A stretch of DNA of 64,000 nucleotides from Actinospineispora eucalypti (GCA_014208095.1 JACHMT010000002.1:744001-808000), one strand, 5' to 3'. Shown: positions 17,227 to 26,145, counted from the first letter of the stretch. Program-made: numbers and translations. Notes: generated by a model from the sequence alone, not told the origin.

Positions 17227-18537
17227 TTAGTCGATGCGTTCCAGGTGGATGGGCATGCCGTCGCGCCAGATGGGGAGGCCGCGCCAGTTGAGGGACGGGG
17301 TGGGGCCGGTGGCCAGTTTCCAGCGGTAGCGGCGCAGGACCTGGTCCAGCACCGCGATCACCTGCATGGCGGCGAACTGCATGCCGATGCACTGGTGCAC
17401 GCCGCCGCCGAACGGCAGCCAGGCGTAGGGGTGCGCGGCGTCCTCCCGGCGCTCGGGCGCGAACCGCAGCGGGTCGAATACCTCGGGGTCCGGCCAGTAC
17501 TCCGGCATGTGGTGGTTCACGTAGGAGGACATCATCACCATGGTGCCCTGGGAGATCTCGAACCCCAGCACCTTGACGTCCTCCACCGCCTCGGAGAACA
17601 GCGTCGGCACCGGGGGCACCAGCCGCAGCGTCTCGCGCATCACCAGGTCCAGCGAGCCCAGCCGCTGCAGGTCCTCGAAGGTGGGTGCGGCGGTGTTGCG
17701 GGCGAACGACTCGGCCCGGCACTGCCGCTGCCAGTCCTGCCGCTCGGCCAGGAACCGCATCATGCTGGTCAGGGTCACGGTCATCGGGTCGTGCGCGGCC
17801 ATCATCAGGAAGATCATGTGGTTCACGATGTCCTCGTCGGTGAACCGGTCCCCGTCCGACGTGACGCTGCGGCACAAGACCGCGAACAGGTCCGAGCCGC
17901 CCCGGGTGCGGACCACCGGGATCCGCTCCATGAACAGCTCCTCCAGCAGCCGCCGGCCGGCCAGCCCGCGCGCCCACCGCCCGCCCGGCACCGCGAACCG
18001 CAGCGAGGACCCGGTGGCCGCGACACAGTCCAGGAACGCCTTCACCGCCGCGTCGGTCTCGCCGCCGAGCCCGCCGCCCATGAACACCCGCACCCCGGTG
18101 CGCAGCATCAGCTCCCGGAACGCGTCCTGCACCCGGAAGCTCATCCCCACCGGCCACTCCGCGAGGTCCCGGGTGAGGATCGGGAGCAGCTGCCGCAGGT
18201 ACCCCTCCACCCGGTCCCGGGTGAACGCCTGCTGCATGAGGCCCCGGTGGCGCAGATGCTCCTCGAAGTCCAGCAGCATCAGCCCGCGCCGGAAGAACGG
18301 GCTGATGAACGACGACCACGCCGGGCCGTTGGCGAAGGCGCGGTCCCGGCCACCCAGCACCGCCTCGGTGCCTTCGGCGCCCACCACCAGAACCGCCTCG
18401 CGACCGACCGCGGTGAACCGCGAGATCGGGCCGTAGCGCTCGTACCGACGGGTGCAGAACCCCGGTGGGTCGGCCACGACCTGCCAGCTGTGGCCGATCA
18501 CGGGTGGGCCGCCGTCGCCCGGTGGCGGGTCAAGCAT
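17227..18537 (-). CDS. cytochrome P450
   Basis: 436 residues. The heme-binding loop FGGGVHQCIGMQFA places the axial Cys near 383; ETLRL (K-helix ExxR) and DPLRFAPER are present. The I-helix reads MMAAHDPMTVTL, where the usual Thr of the acid-alcohol pair is replaced by Pro. The overall pattern (FLMMAAHDP, LPFGGGVHQCIGMQFA) resembles CYP51/CYP120-like clans, which hydroxylate sterols, retinoids or fatty compounds. No ferredoxin or reductase is adjacent. The start ATG has AGGGG eight bases upstream. The substrate is unknown. Confidence 0.9.
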   Translation of the reverse strand: MLDPPPGDGGPPVIGHSWQVVADPPGFCTRRYERYGPISRFTAVGREAVLVVGAEGTEAVLGGRDRAFANGPAWSSFISPFFRRGLMLLDFEEHLRHRGLMQQAFTRDRVEGYLRQLLPILTRDLAEWPVGMSFRVQDAFRELMLRTGVRVFMGGGLGGETDAAVKAFLDCVAATGSSLRFAVPGGRWARGLAGRRLLEELFMERIPVVRTRGGSDLFAVLCRSVTSDGDRFTDEDIVNHMIFLMMAAHDPMTVTLTSMMRFLAERQDWQRQCRAESFARNTAAPTFEDLQRLGSLDLVMRETLRLVPPVPTLFSEAVEDVKVLGFEISQGTMVMMSSYVNHHMPEYWPDPEVFDPLRFAPERREDAAHPYAWLPFGGGVHQCIGMQFAAMQVIAVLDQVLRRYRWKLATGPTPSLNWRGLPIWRDGMPIHLERID

Positions 18538-18608
18538 TGAATGGGCCCCTGAATTGCATCGCTAAACGTTAATTGGTTCCCCCGCAACCCGCCACAGCGG
18601 GTTCACTC

Positions 18609-19481
18609 TCAGGATTGCCGCGGGTCCGAGGCGGCCAGCTGGCCGGCGATGAACGCGCGGGCGTGCCGGGCCAGGTCGGCGCCGTCGGACCACAGGTTCC
18701 GCCAAATGGCCAGGTCACCGGTCAACCCGGCGGAGACCACCGCCGAGGAGAACGACTCGAAGGTGATCGGCCCGCCGTACCGGATGTCGGCCAGGGCGTG
18801 GAAGAACGCGCCGAAGTCCAGGTGCCCGGAGCCCAGGTAGCCCCGGTGGTTCTCCCCGATGTGCACGTAACCCAACCGGTCCCCGACCTGGTAGACCGGC
18901 CGGACGAGGTCGTCCTCCTCGATGTTCATGTGGTAGGTGTCCAGGTGGACGAACACGTTGTCCGCGCCGATGTCGTCGGCCAGGCGCAGCGCGTCCCGGG
19001 CGGTGTTGATCACGTTGGTCTCGTACCGGTTGCAGATCTCCAGGCCCAGGGTCATGCCCAGCCGGGCCGCCTCGCCGGCCAGCTCGGTGAGCACCGAGAC
19101 CACGTTGGCCCGGCCGGCCGGGGTGAGCGGCGCGCCGTACTTGCCGAGCGCGCTGTACAGCGCCCCGGTCAGCACCGTGCCACCCAGCTCGTGGGTCACC
19201 CGCAGCGAGTCGCGCAGCAGCGCCGCGCCCCGCGACACCACCGCCGGGTCGTCGCTGGACACGTCGGCGTCGAAGGCCAGACCCCGCGAGCAGGCCACCC
19301 CGAGGCCGGCCCGCTCCAGCTCGCGGCGGGTCTCGCCGGTATCCAGGTTCAGCGAGTCGTGCAGCGAGAACTCCACCAGGTCGTAGCCGGCGGCGGCGGT
19401 CTCCGCCACCACCCGGCGCACCGAGGGCGCCGAGGTGTCACCGGCCCAGACCAGGGCGTGCACGCCAATCGGATTCGTCAA
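18609..19481 (-). CDS. sugar phosphate isomerase/epimerase (ketose 3-epimerase-like TIM barrel)
   Basis: 290 residues of the AP-endonuclease-2 TIM-barrel family. The metal ligands can be followed: Glu in LGLEICNRYE, Asp in HLDTYHMNIEE, His in HIGENHRG and Glu in ITFESFSS. These match D-tagatose/D-psicose 3-epimerase-like enzymes. It is the last gene of the leftward sugar ABC operon (SBP, permease, ATPase), 15 bp after the ATPase stop, so it probably converts the imported sugar. The actual sugar is not identifiable. Confidence 0.85.
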   Translation of the reverse strand: MTNPIGVHALVWAGDTSAPSVRRVVAETAAAGYDLVEFSLHDSLNLDTGETRRELERAGLGVACSRGLAFDADVSSDDPAVVSRGAALLRDSLRVTHELGGTVLTGALYSALGKYGAPLTPAGRANVVSVLTELAGEAARLGMTLGLEICNRYETNVINTARDALRLADDIGADNVFVHLDTYHMNIEEDDLVRPVYQVGDRLGYVHIGENHRGYLGSGHLDFGAFFHALADIRYGGPITFESFSSAVVSAGLTGDLAIWRNLWSDGADLARHARAFIAGQLAASDPRQS

Positions 19482-19496
19482 CTCAGCTCTCCCCCT

Positions 19497-20243
19497 TCAG
19501 GCCAACTTCGCGCCGGTGATCAGCGCGACCAACTCCTCGCCGGTGGTCTCGGCGGTGCGCCGGCCGGCCACGCAGCGGCCCCCGCGCATCACCCAGACCT
19601 GGTCGGACAGCCGGGTGACCTGGTCCAGGTTGTGGCTGACCAGGAGCACCGATCGCCCCTGCTCGCGCAGCAGCATGATCAGGTCCTCGACCCTGGAGGT
19701 CTCCCGCACGCCCAGCGCGGCGGTGGGCTCGTCCATGATTACCAGTCGGGAGCTGAAACCGGCCGCCCGCAGGATCGCCACCGCCTGCCGCTGGCCGCCG
19801 GACAGCCGGCGCACCCGGGCGGTCACCGCCGGCACGTTCACCGACAACCGGGCCACCATGTCGGCCGCCCGGCTCTTCATCTCCGAGCGGTTCAGCCAGG
19901 CCAGCGGGCCGATGCCGCGCACCAGCTCGCGGTTCAGGAACAGGTTCTGCCACACGGTCAGGTCTTCCACCAGCGCCAGGTTCTGGTGCACCGTCTCGAT
20001 GCCGGCGGCACGCGACTGCTGGGCGGTCTCGAACCGGACCGGCTCGCCGTCCAGCCGGAAGCTGCCCTCGTCGGGGTGGTAGATCCCGGCGATGCAGCGC
20101 ACCAGGCTGGACTTGCCGGCCCCGTTGTCCCCGACCAGCGCGGTGATCTCGCCTTCCCGCAGGTTCAGCGACACCTCGCGCAGCGCCCGCACCCCGCCGA
20201 ACGCCAGCGAGACGCCCTCCACCTCGAGCAGGGGCGGCGTCAT
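19497..20243 (-). CDS. sugar ABC transporter ATP-binding protein
   Basis: 248-residue single ABC domain. Walker A is VGDNGAGKSS near residue 39, the signature LSGGQRQAVAI near 145, Walker B LVIMDEPTAALG near 165 and the switch His in LLVSHNLDQV. Unlike RbsA/XylG it carries one nucleotide-binding domain, as in FrcA-type fructose importers. Its start overlaps the permease stop (ATGA). Confidence 0.92.
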   Translation of the reverse strand: MTPPLLEVEGVSLAFGGVRALREVSLNLREGEITALVGDNGAGKSSLVRCIAGIYHPDEGSFRLDGEPVRFETAQQSRAAGIETVHQNLALVEDLTVWQNLFLNRELVRGIGPLAWLNRSEMKSRAADMVARLSVNVPAVTARVRRLSGGQRQAVAILRAAGFSSRLVIMDEPTAALGVRETSRVEDLIMLLREQGRSVLLVSHNLDQVTRLSDQVWVMRGGRCVAGRRTAETTGEELVALITGAKLA

Positions 20244-21208
20244 TTGCGGAACCGGGTGAGCAGGGCGGCGGCCACCACCACGACGCCGACCGCGACCGGT
20301 TGGTAGTACGGCGAGACGCCGAGCAGAGTGAGCCCGTTGGCCAGCGCGGTGAGCAGCAGGGCGCCGAGCACCGGCCCGAGCACGCTGCCCCGGCCACCGG
20401 TCAGGCTCACCCCGCCGAGCACCACGGCGGCCACCGAGTTGAGCAGGAAGGACGTGTTAACCGCCGGTTCCGCCGCGCCGACCCTGGCCACCAGCAGGAT
20501 GGCCGCCAGCCCGGCCAGGACTCCGCACAGCGTGTACACCGCCACCTTCACCGCCGGCACGCTGATGCCCGCCGCCGCGGCCGCCTCCGCCGACCCGCCC
20601 GCCGCGAACACCTTGGTCCCCCAGCGGGTGCGGAACAGCACCACGTGCGCGACCACCGCCACCGCCGCCGCGATCAGCACCGACCAGCCGATCATCCCGA
20701 CACCGCCGGTGGCCAGCTTCAAGAGGCTCACGTTGACCACGGTGACCGGCTTGCCGTCGGCAACCACCAGCGCGGCCCCGGACGCGGCGGAAAGGCCGCC
20801 GAGGGTCACCACGAAGTCGGTGATCCGGCCCTTGCCGATGAGCAACCCGTTCAGCACCCCGACCAGCCCGCCGCCGACCAGCGCGAGCAGTCCACAGGTC
20901 ACCACTCCCCACCCCCGGGAGATGCCGAGGCCGAACAGCACCGCGCCGAAGGTCATCGCGGCGGCCACGGAGAGGTCGATGCCGCCGGTCAGCACCACGA
21001 AGGTCTGGCCCACCGAGAGCACCACCAGGATCGCCGACGCCACCAGCATCGAGCGCACGTTCCCCTCGGAGAGGAACGCCGGGCTGGCCAGGCTGAAGAT
21101 CACCACCAGTGCGACGAGGCCCACCGCGGCCGCCCAGTCGGCCCAGAACCCCGCGTCGCGCAGCGGGCCGGGCACGGCGAACCGGCCCGGGGCAATGCTG
21201 TGTGTCAC
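20240..21208 (-). CDS. sugar ABC transporter permease (RbsC/FrcC-like)
   Basis: 322 residues with eight to ten hydrophobic helices. The conserved segments GIDLSVAAAMTFGAVLFG and LGGVSLTGGRGSVLGPVLGA of the BPD_transp_2 (RbsC) family are present. It forms the membrane channel for the solute delivered by the lipoprotein encoded upstream. The GTG start lies about 10 bp after the SBP stop. Confidence 0.92.
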   Translation of the reverse strand: MTHSIAPGRFAVPGPLRDAGFWADWAAAVGLVALVVIFSLASPAFLSEGNVRSMLVASAILVVLSVGQTFVVLTGGIDLSVAAAMTFGAVLFGLGISRGWGVVTCGLLALVGGGLVGVLNGLLIGKGRITDFVVTLGGLSAASGAALVVADGKPVTVVNVSLLKLATGGVGMIGWSVLIAAAVAVVAHVVLFRTRWGTKVFAAGGSAEAAAAAGISVPAVKVAVYTLCGVLAGLAAILLVARVGAAEPAVNTSFLLNSVAAVVLGGVSLTGGRGSVLGPVLGALLLTALANGLTLLGVSPYYQPVAVGVVVVAAALLTRFRK

Positions 21209-21217
21209 TGCTCTACG

Positions 21218-22273
21218 TCACTTGCCGATCAATGCCGGGAACGGATTCGGGTAGTCGCCGAGCGGTCTCGGCGCGGCCGCGATGGCCTGGTCGGCGTTGT
21301 CCTTGGTGATCAGCATGATCGGCGCGTTCACCTTGGCCGGCAGGCTGGCGCCGGCCGCCGCCGCTCGGCAGGCCTGCACGCCCATCTCGCCGATCGCGTA
21401 CGGGTACTGGGCCACCGTGGCGGTCAGCTCGCCGGCCTTCACCGCGCGCAACGCATCCGGGTTGCCGTCCACACTGATCACCCGCACCTGGGCCGTCTTG
21501 CCGGCGTTGGCCACCGCGCGGGCCACGCCCAGGCCCATGTCGTCGTTGGCCACGAAGAACGCGGCCAGGTCCGGGTTCGCGGTGAGCACGTTGGTGGCCT
21601 GGGTGAGCGCCTCCTGGCGCTCCCAGTTGGCCGCCACGCTCTGCGCGACCACGATGCCCGGCCCGACGCCGGAGATCAGGCCCTGGATGCGTTCGCCGCT
21701 GGTCACATCGCCGGTGACGCCGCCGACCACGGCGATCTTGCCGCCGCCGGGGAGCATCCGGGTGATCTCGGCGGCGGCCATCCGGCCGGCCGCCAGGTTG
21801 TCCGTACCGATGTAGGTGGCGATCTTCAGGCCGGCCGCCTCGGCCGCCTCCGGCGCCACCGGACGGTCGATGTTGACGACCGGCTTGCCGCTCGCGGTCA
21901 CCTGCGCGATGCCCTGCACCAGGTTGGTCCCGGTGATCGGGTTCACCACGTAGCAGCCGTAGTCCTGGCCGGCCAGCCCGGTCAGCTTGTCGGTCTGCCC
22001 GGTGGTGTCGGTGATCGACGCCGCCGCCTGCACGGTGGTCGGCACCCCGCCACCGGCGCTGGCGTCCTCGATGCCCTTCTGCATGGCCTGGAAGAACTGG
22101 TTGTCCAGGCCCTTGATCACGGCGGCGATCTTCAGCGGCTGCGCCGGCTTGGCCGGGGCCGGGGCCGGGGCACCGCCACCGGCCGGGGCACCGCCGCCAC
22201 AGGCGGCCAGGGCCAGGCAGCCGACCGCCGCGACCGCCCCCAGGGCCAGCGTGCGGCACGTCCTTGTGGTCAC
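21218..22273 (-). CDS. sugar ABC transporter substrate-binding lipoprotein
   Basis: 351 residues. It has a lipoprotein signal with basic start VTTRTCR, a hydrophobic core and lipobox LAAC, a Pro/Ala/Gly linker, then a periplasmic-binding-protein type 1 fold (KIAAVIKGLDNQFFQAMQKG; YVVNPITGTNL; VISVDGNPDALRAVKAGELT) as in RbsB/FrcB. It captures a sugar at the cell surface. The GTG at 22273 is chosen over a TTG at 22312 because a good promoter ends six bases before it and the lipoprotein signal starts there, implying a leaderless mRNA. Confidence 0.88.
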   Translation of the reverse strand: MTTRTCRTLALGAVAAVGCLALAACGGGAPAGGGAPAPAPAKPAQPLKIAAVIKGLDNQFFQAMQKGIEDASAGGGVPTTVQAAASITDTTGQTDKLTGLAGQDYGCYVVNPITGTNLVQGIAQVTASGKPVVNIDRPVAPEAAEAAGLKIATYIGTDNLAAGRMAAAEITRMLPGGGKIAVVGGVTGDVTSGERIQGLISGVGPGIVVAQSVAANWERQEALTQATNVLTANPDLAAFFVANDDMGLGVARAVANAGKTAQVRVISVDGNPDALRAVKAGELTATVAQYPYAIGEMGVQACRAAAAGASLPAKVNAPIMLITKDNADQAIAAAPRPLGDYPNPFPALIGK

Positions 22274-22279
22274 GGGTTG

Positions 22280-22308
22280 ATTACAGGGCGACTTATGTCG
22301 ACTGTCAA
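22280..22308 (-). promoter_or_regulatory. sigma-70-like promoter of the sugar ABC operon
   Basis: On the minus strand TTGACA (22308-22303), a 17-bp spacer and TGTAAT (22285-22280) are followed after six bases by the GTG start at 22273. Spacing predicts transcription starting at or within a base of the start codon. Confidence 0.7.
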
Positions 22309-22309
22309 G

Positions 22310-22329
22310 CAAAAGTATTAGAACTTTTG
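22310..22329. promoter_or_regulatory. operator CAAAAGT-N6-ACTTTTG between divergent ABC operon and ROK gene
   Basis: Perfect 7-bp inverted repeat with a 6-bp centre. It abuts the -35 hexamer of the ABC promoter and overlaps the -35 of the ROK promoter, so one bound repressor could block both. The adjacent ROK protein is the obvious ligand-responsive binder (inference). Confidence 0.6.
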
Positions 22330-22355
22330 TCTAGTGAAGCTCCAGAACCTACTCT
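22327..22355 (+). promoter_or_regulatory. promoter of the ROK regulator gene
   Basis: TTGTCT (22327-22332), a 17-bp spacer and TACTCT (22350-22355), followed six bases later by the GTG start at 22362. This again predicts a leaderless transcript. Confidence 0.55.
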
Positions 22356-22361
22356 GAGTGG

Positions 22362-23570
22362 GTGTACCCGGCCGCCACCGAGAGGATCAGCGCCGCCGCA
22401 TCGCCCGGCGAGCTGCTCGCGCTGCTGCGCGAGCACAGCCCGCTGACCAGGGCCGAGGTCATGCGCCGCACCGGCCTGTCCCGGTCCACCGTGGCCCAGC
22501 GGCTGGACGCGCTGCTCGGCGCCGGACTGGTGGTCGCGGCCGGGGAGGAGGCGCCCGGCCGGGGCCGGCCGGCCGGGCAGTTCGCCTTCCACCGGGACCG
22601 GGGTGTGCTGCTGGTCGCCGACGTCGGAGCCACCGCCGTGCGGGCCGCGCTCACCGACCTGACCGGCGCCATCCGGTTGGACCGGACCAGCCCGATCGAC
22701 GTGGCCAGCGGCCCCGGACCGGTGCTGGGGCTGATCGCCGACTACTTCGAGCAGCTGCTCACCGAGGCCGGCCGGGCCGCCGATGACGTGTACGGCATCG
22801 GGCTGGCGGTGCCCGGACCGGTGGACTTCGCCGGCGGCCGGGTGGTCAGCCCGCCGATCATGAGCGGCTGGGACGGCTTCGACATCCGCGCCTGGTTCCG
22901 GCCCCGGTTCGGCTGCCCGGTGATGGTGGAGAACGACGTGAACGCGATGGCGTTCGGCGAGCAGCGCAGTGCGCACCCGGACACCGAGGCGCTGCTCATG
23001 ATCAAGGTGGGCACCGGGATCGGCGCCGGCCTGGTGGCCGGGTCGGCCGTGTACCGGGGCGCGGACGGGGCGGCCGGGGACATCGGGCACATGCGGGTGG
23101 CGCTGCCCGGCGAGGTCGAGCCGCCGCTGTGCCGGTGCGGCAGCCGTGGCTGCGTGGAGGCCCGGGCCGGCGGCTGGGCGCTGGTCCGGGACCTGCGCGC
23201 CGCCGGCTACTCCGGGGTGGACTCCGTGGACGACGCGGTGCGCCTGGCCCTCACCGGCGACACCACCGCCGTCCGGATGGTGCGGCAGGCCGGACGGGTG
23301 CTCGGCGGCGCGGTGGCCGACGCGGTGAGCCTGCTCAACCCCCGGGTGGTGGTGATCGGCGGCCAGCTGGCCGACGCGGAGGAACAGCTGCTCGCCGGCG
23401 TCCGGGAGATGGTCTACCGCCGCTCGCTGCCCCTGGCCACGACCCGCCTGCGCATAGTCCGCGACACCCTCGGCCGCCGCGCCGGCCTGATCGGCACCGC
23501 CCTGCTGGTGGCCGACCTGGTCCTGGCCCCCACCCGCGTGGACCGCCTCCTCACCGCCGCCCGCTGCTAA
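22362..23570 (+). CDS. ROK family transcriptional regulator
   Basis: 402 residues. The N-terminal winged HTH is LTRAEVMRRTGLSRSTVAQ, residues about 28-50. The C-terminal ROK sugar-kinase-like domain has ADVGATAVRAAL, ENDVNAMA with the catalytic-type Asp, GHM and the zinc-binding motif CRCGSRGCVEA. ROK repressors of the NagC/XylR type sense sugars. It is divergent from the ABC sugar operon across a shared operator, so it almost certainly regulates that operon and itself. Confidence 0.9.
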   Translation: MYPAATERISAAASPGELLALLREHSPLTRAEVMRRTGLSRSTVAQRLDALLGAGLVVAAGEEAPGRGRPAGQFAFHRDRGVLLVADVGATAVRAALTDLTGAIRLDRTSPIDVASGPGPVLGLIADYFEQLLTEAGRAADDVYGIGLAVPGPVDFAGGRVVSPPIMSGWDGFDIRAWFRPRFGCPVMVENDVNAMAFGEQRSAHPDTEALLMIKVGTGIGAGLVAGSAVYRGADGAAGDIGHMRVALPGEVEPPLCRCGSRGCVEARAGGWALVRDLRAAGYSGVDSVDDAVRLALTGDTTAVRMVRQAGRVLGGAVADAVSLLNPRVVVIGGQLADAEEQLLAGVREMVYRRSLPLATTRLRIVRDTLGRRAGLIGTALLVADLVLAPTRVDRLLTAARC

Positions 23571-23593
23571 CCGACTGGCCCCGTGCGGCTGGC

Positions 23594-24562
23594 CTACCCC
23601 GCCTCGCCGGGGCTATTCGCCCGCAGCCACGCGCCGATCGCGGTGACCGACGCGCGGGCCTCGGGCAGCAACATGCCGAACGCCTGGAACACGTGCAGCT
23701 GTTGGTCGTAGGTGCGCAGCGTGCACGGCACGCCGGCGGCGTCCAACCGGTTGGCCAGCCGTTCGGAGTCGTCGTAGAGCACCTCGGTGTAGCTGGCGGT
23801 CAGCAGCGCCGGGGGCAGGCCGGCGAGGTCGGCCCGCAGCGGGGACACCGAGGGGTCGGCGACGTCCAGCCCCTCGGTGATCGCGTCGACCAGGCGCTCC
23901 AACGCCCGCATCTCGACCGGCTCGCGCCGGGCGTTGGCGTGGCTGCGTTTGGTGGCCATGTCCAGGTCGTAGCAGCCGGAGATGCCGACCAGGCCGGCCG
24001 GCAGTGGCAGGCCCCGGTCCCGGGCCAGCAGGGCGGTGGCGAAGGTGAGGTGACCGCCGGCGGAGTCCCCCATGATCGTGACGTGCTCGGCGGCCGCGCC
24101 CGAGTCGAGCAGCCAGCGGTAGCCGGTGAGGCAGTCCTCGGCCTCCTGGCCGAACGGCACCGCCGGGAACATCCGGTAGTCCACGGCCAGCGCGGGCACC
24201 CCGGACGCCGCCGAGATCCGGGCGATGAGCTGGCGGTGGGTGTTCAGCCCGCAGGTCACCCAGCCGCCACCGTGCAGGTAGAGGATCGCCCGGTCCCGGG
24301 CGGCCGGCACGCCCGGCCCGTGCACCCACTCGCCGCGCACCCCGTCGCCGAGGGTGACCGGCTCGGTGCGGGTGCCCCGGACCGGCCGTGCCCGGCGCGC
24401 GGCGAACTCGTCCAGCCGGCGCAGCCGGTCGAACGTCTCCGGCCCGAAGTCCCGCTCCAACCGGGTAAGTGCCCGGATCACGGCCCGCTTCGTGGCCGCG
24501 TTGAGCACCCGGGAGCGCAGGCTGCGCGCGGTGTACCGGTCAACCACCAGCATGCTCGACAT
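23594..24562 (-). CDS. alpha/beta hydrolase, hormone-sensitive-lipase-like esterase
   Basis: 322 residues. The oxyanion motif YLHGGGW lies near residue 95, the nucleophile elbow MGDSAGGHL near 167, an acidic residue in YTEVLYDDSE and the catalytic His in LHVFQAFG. These mark the HSL family of carboxylesterases. Acyl substrate unknown. It is a single gene convergent with the ROK gene; the downstream gap is small. Confidence 0.88.
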   Translation of the reverse strand: MSSMLVVDRYTARSLRSRVLNAATKRAVIRALTRLERDFGPETFDRLRRLDEFAARRARPVRGTRTEPVTLGDGVRGEWVHGPGVPAARDRAILYLHGGGWVTCGLNTHRQLIARISAASGVPALAVDYRMFPAVPFGQEAEDCLTGYRWLLDSGAAAEHVTIMGDSAGGHLTFATALLARDRGLPLPAGLVGISGCYDLDMATKRSHANARREPVEMRALERLVDAITEGLDVADPSVSPLRADLAGLPPALLTASYTEVLYDDSERLANRLDAAGVPCTLRTYDQQLHVFQAFGMLLPEARASVTAIGAWLRANSPGEAG

Positions 24563-24601
24563 ACACCGTACGTTAAGCCACCAACCAGGCCGCCGCCTCC
24601 C

Positions 24602-24625
24602 GCGGGCGCCTAACTGGGCGCCCGC
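24602..24625. terminator. hairpin of a dispersed TAACT-loop element
   Basis: GCGGGCGCC-TAACTG-GGCGCCCGC gives perfect 9-bp arms and a 6-nt loop. It is followed by a second small hairpin AGCGCG-TTC-CGCGCT that contains the NUDIX stop region. It sits between the NUDIX gene and the esterase and resembles the hairpin pair after the gntR gene at 42415. Confidence 0.5.
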
Positions 24626-24644
24626 TCAGCAAGCGCGTTCCGCG

Positions 24645-25193
24645 CTAGGCGAACCGGGCGTGCACCCTGGCCAGGGTCTCGTGCACGTTCGGCTCGTGGT
24701 TGCTCTGCCGGGCCTCGTCCAGGGTGAGCCAGCGCAGCGGGGCGTCCGGGGTCTCCGGGCGCGCGGCCTCCGGTGACCCGGTGGCCAGCACGAACCGCAG
24801 GTCGGCGTGCTCGTGCGCGGGCTCGTCGCCCTTGGCCGGCACCGACACGATGGCCAGGTGCGCCAGCTCGGCGTCCGGCCACGGCTTCAGGTCGGGGAGG
24901 CCGGTCTCCTCGGCCGCCTCACGCAGCGCGATCTCCAGCGGGTCGGTCTCCCCCGGGTCACCGTGCCCACCCACCTGCAGCCAGGCCCGCTGCCGCGCGT
25001 GCCAGCGCAGCAGTACCCGCTCGGTCTCCGGGTGCACGATCATCGCCGAGGCAGTCACGTGCAGCGGAATGGCCCGTGACCAGGGGTCCTCGGTGACCTC
25101 CAGCATCGCCCGGAGGCGGGCCAGGTCGGCGGTTTCGATCGGGTCGTGCGGCCGGTACCCGGCCAGCAGCTCGGCAACTCCCACAACACCCAC
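24645..25193 (-). CDS. NUDIX hydrolase
   Basis: 182 residues. The Nudix box region GHGDPGETDPLEIALREAAE runs on into ETGL near residue 75 and carries the REXXEE core; one extra residue separates its first Glu from the core compared with the textbook spacing. Nudix enzymes hydrolyse nucleoside diphosphates linked to another moiety. It is the last gene of the leftward permease/nucleoside hydrolase/oxygenase operon, its GTG start only 1 bp past the oxygenase stop, so a nucleotide substrate made in that pathway is plausible. Confidence 0.88.
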   Translation of the reverse strand: MGVVGVAELLAGYRPHDPIETADLARLRAMLEVTEDPWSRAIPLHVTASAMIVHPETERVLLRWHARQRAWLQVGGHGDPGETDPLEIALREAAEETGLPDLKPWPDAELAHLAIVSVPAKGDEPAHEHADLRFVLATGSPEAARPETPDAPLRWLTLDEARQSNHEPNVHETLARVHARFA

Positions 25194-25194
25194 C

Positions 25195-26145
25195 CTAGGT
25201 AGATCCCACGCTGGCCCGGAACTTGCCCATCAGGTGCGGGCCGGCCAACACCGCCGGGTACTTCGGCCTCTCCCCGGTCAAGCTGGAGACCTCGGTGGAC
25301 CAGTTGGCGTTGCCGAAGAACGCCATGCTCTGTCGCCGCGTCGGCGCCCCGGGCGAGCGGGGCGGGTTCACCACCCGGTGCAGGGTGGAGCGCCAGCGGT
25401 CGTTGGTCCACCGGGCCAGCAGGTCGCCGATGTTCACCACGAACGCCCCGGGCACGCTGGGCACGTCCACCCACCGGCCGTCCAGCGCGCGCACCTGCAG
25501 CCCGCCGGGGGCGTCGTCCTGGCGGAGCACGGTGAGCATGCCGTAGTCGGTGTGCGCGCCGGCGCGCAGCTGCCCGGGCGCGGGCGGGTGCGGCTGCTCG
25601 GGGTAGTTCAGCGCGCGCAGTGAGCCGGCCGCCCGGTCGATCTTGTCGGCGAAGAAGTCCGGCCGGAGCCCCAACGCCGTCGCGGCCAGCGACATCAGCC
25701 GGCCGGACAACGCGTGCAGCTCGCCGTGGTAAGCCCGCCAGGTGGTCCGCAACGACGGCAGCGGCCCGTCCGGCCAGGGCGTCGGCGCGTACGCCTGCGC
25801 CTCCCCGGCGTCGGCGAACCCACCGGGTGGCACCCCGAACGGCCCGGCGTTGAACGACTCCTTCAGGTCCGCCGGCCCCGCCTCGCCGAGGGACCGCGCC
25901 AGCGACTCACCGGAGACCGGGCTGTAGCCGTAGGGATAGCCTGGCGAAGGCATGGCCACCGCCATCCGCTCGGCCAACGGCAGGTCGAAGAACGCCCGTG
26001 CGGCCCGCCAGGCCGCGTCCGCCACGCGCGGAGGCACCCCGTGCCCGACCACCTGGAAGAAACCGATCTCCCGGCAGGTCCGGTCCAGCTCGGCCACCAG
26101 CCGCTCGCGCGGCGCGGCCAGGTCCAGGACGGGAACGCCGGTCAC
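25195..26145 (-). CDS. isopenicillin N synthase family 2OG-Fe(II) oxygenase
   Basis: 316 residues. It has an N-terminal DIOX_N-like region (ELDRTCREIGFFQVVGHGVP) and a double-stranded beta-helix core with iron ligands in AGAHTDYGMLT (HxD) and TLHRVVNPP (His), plus RQSMAFF for the 2-oxoglutarate carboxylate. The GTG start overlaps the nucleoside hydrolase stop (GTGA). Since its operon imports and splits nucleosides, hydroxylation of a nucleobase or nucleoside, as in fungal thymine 7-hydroxylase of the same superfamily, is a reasonable hypothesis rather than antibiotic synthesis. Confidence 0.85.
   Translation of the reverse strand: MTGVPVLDLAAPRERLVAELDRTCREIGFFQVVGHGVPPRVADAAWRAARAFFDLPLAERMAVAMPSPGYPYGYSPVSGESLARSLGEAGPADLKESFNAGPFGVPPGGFADAGEAQAYAPTPWPDGPLPSLRTTWRAYHGELHALSGRLMSLAATALGLRPDFFADKIDRAAGSLRALNYPEQPHPPAPGQLRAGAHTDYGMLTVLRQDDAPGGLQVRALDGRWVDVPSVPGAFVVNIGDLLARWTNDRWRSTLHRVVNPPRSPGAPTRRQSMAFFGNANWSTEVSSLTGERPKYPAVLAGPHLMGKFRASVGST

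Noticed and set aside
18573..22321. Long plus-strand frames over the epimerase and ABC transporter genes
   Set aside because: They are antisense shadows; the minus strand carries complete Walker, lipobox and TIM-barrel motifs.
25195..26145. Isopenicillin N synthase activity and a beta-lactam cluster
   Set aside because: No peptide synthetase or other antibiotic genes; the operon context is nucleoside metabolism and the family is broad.
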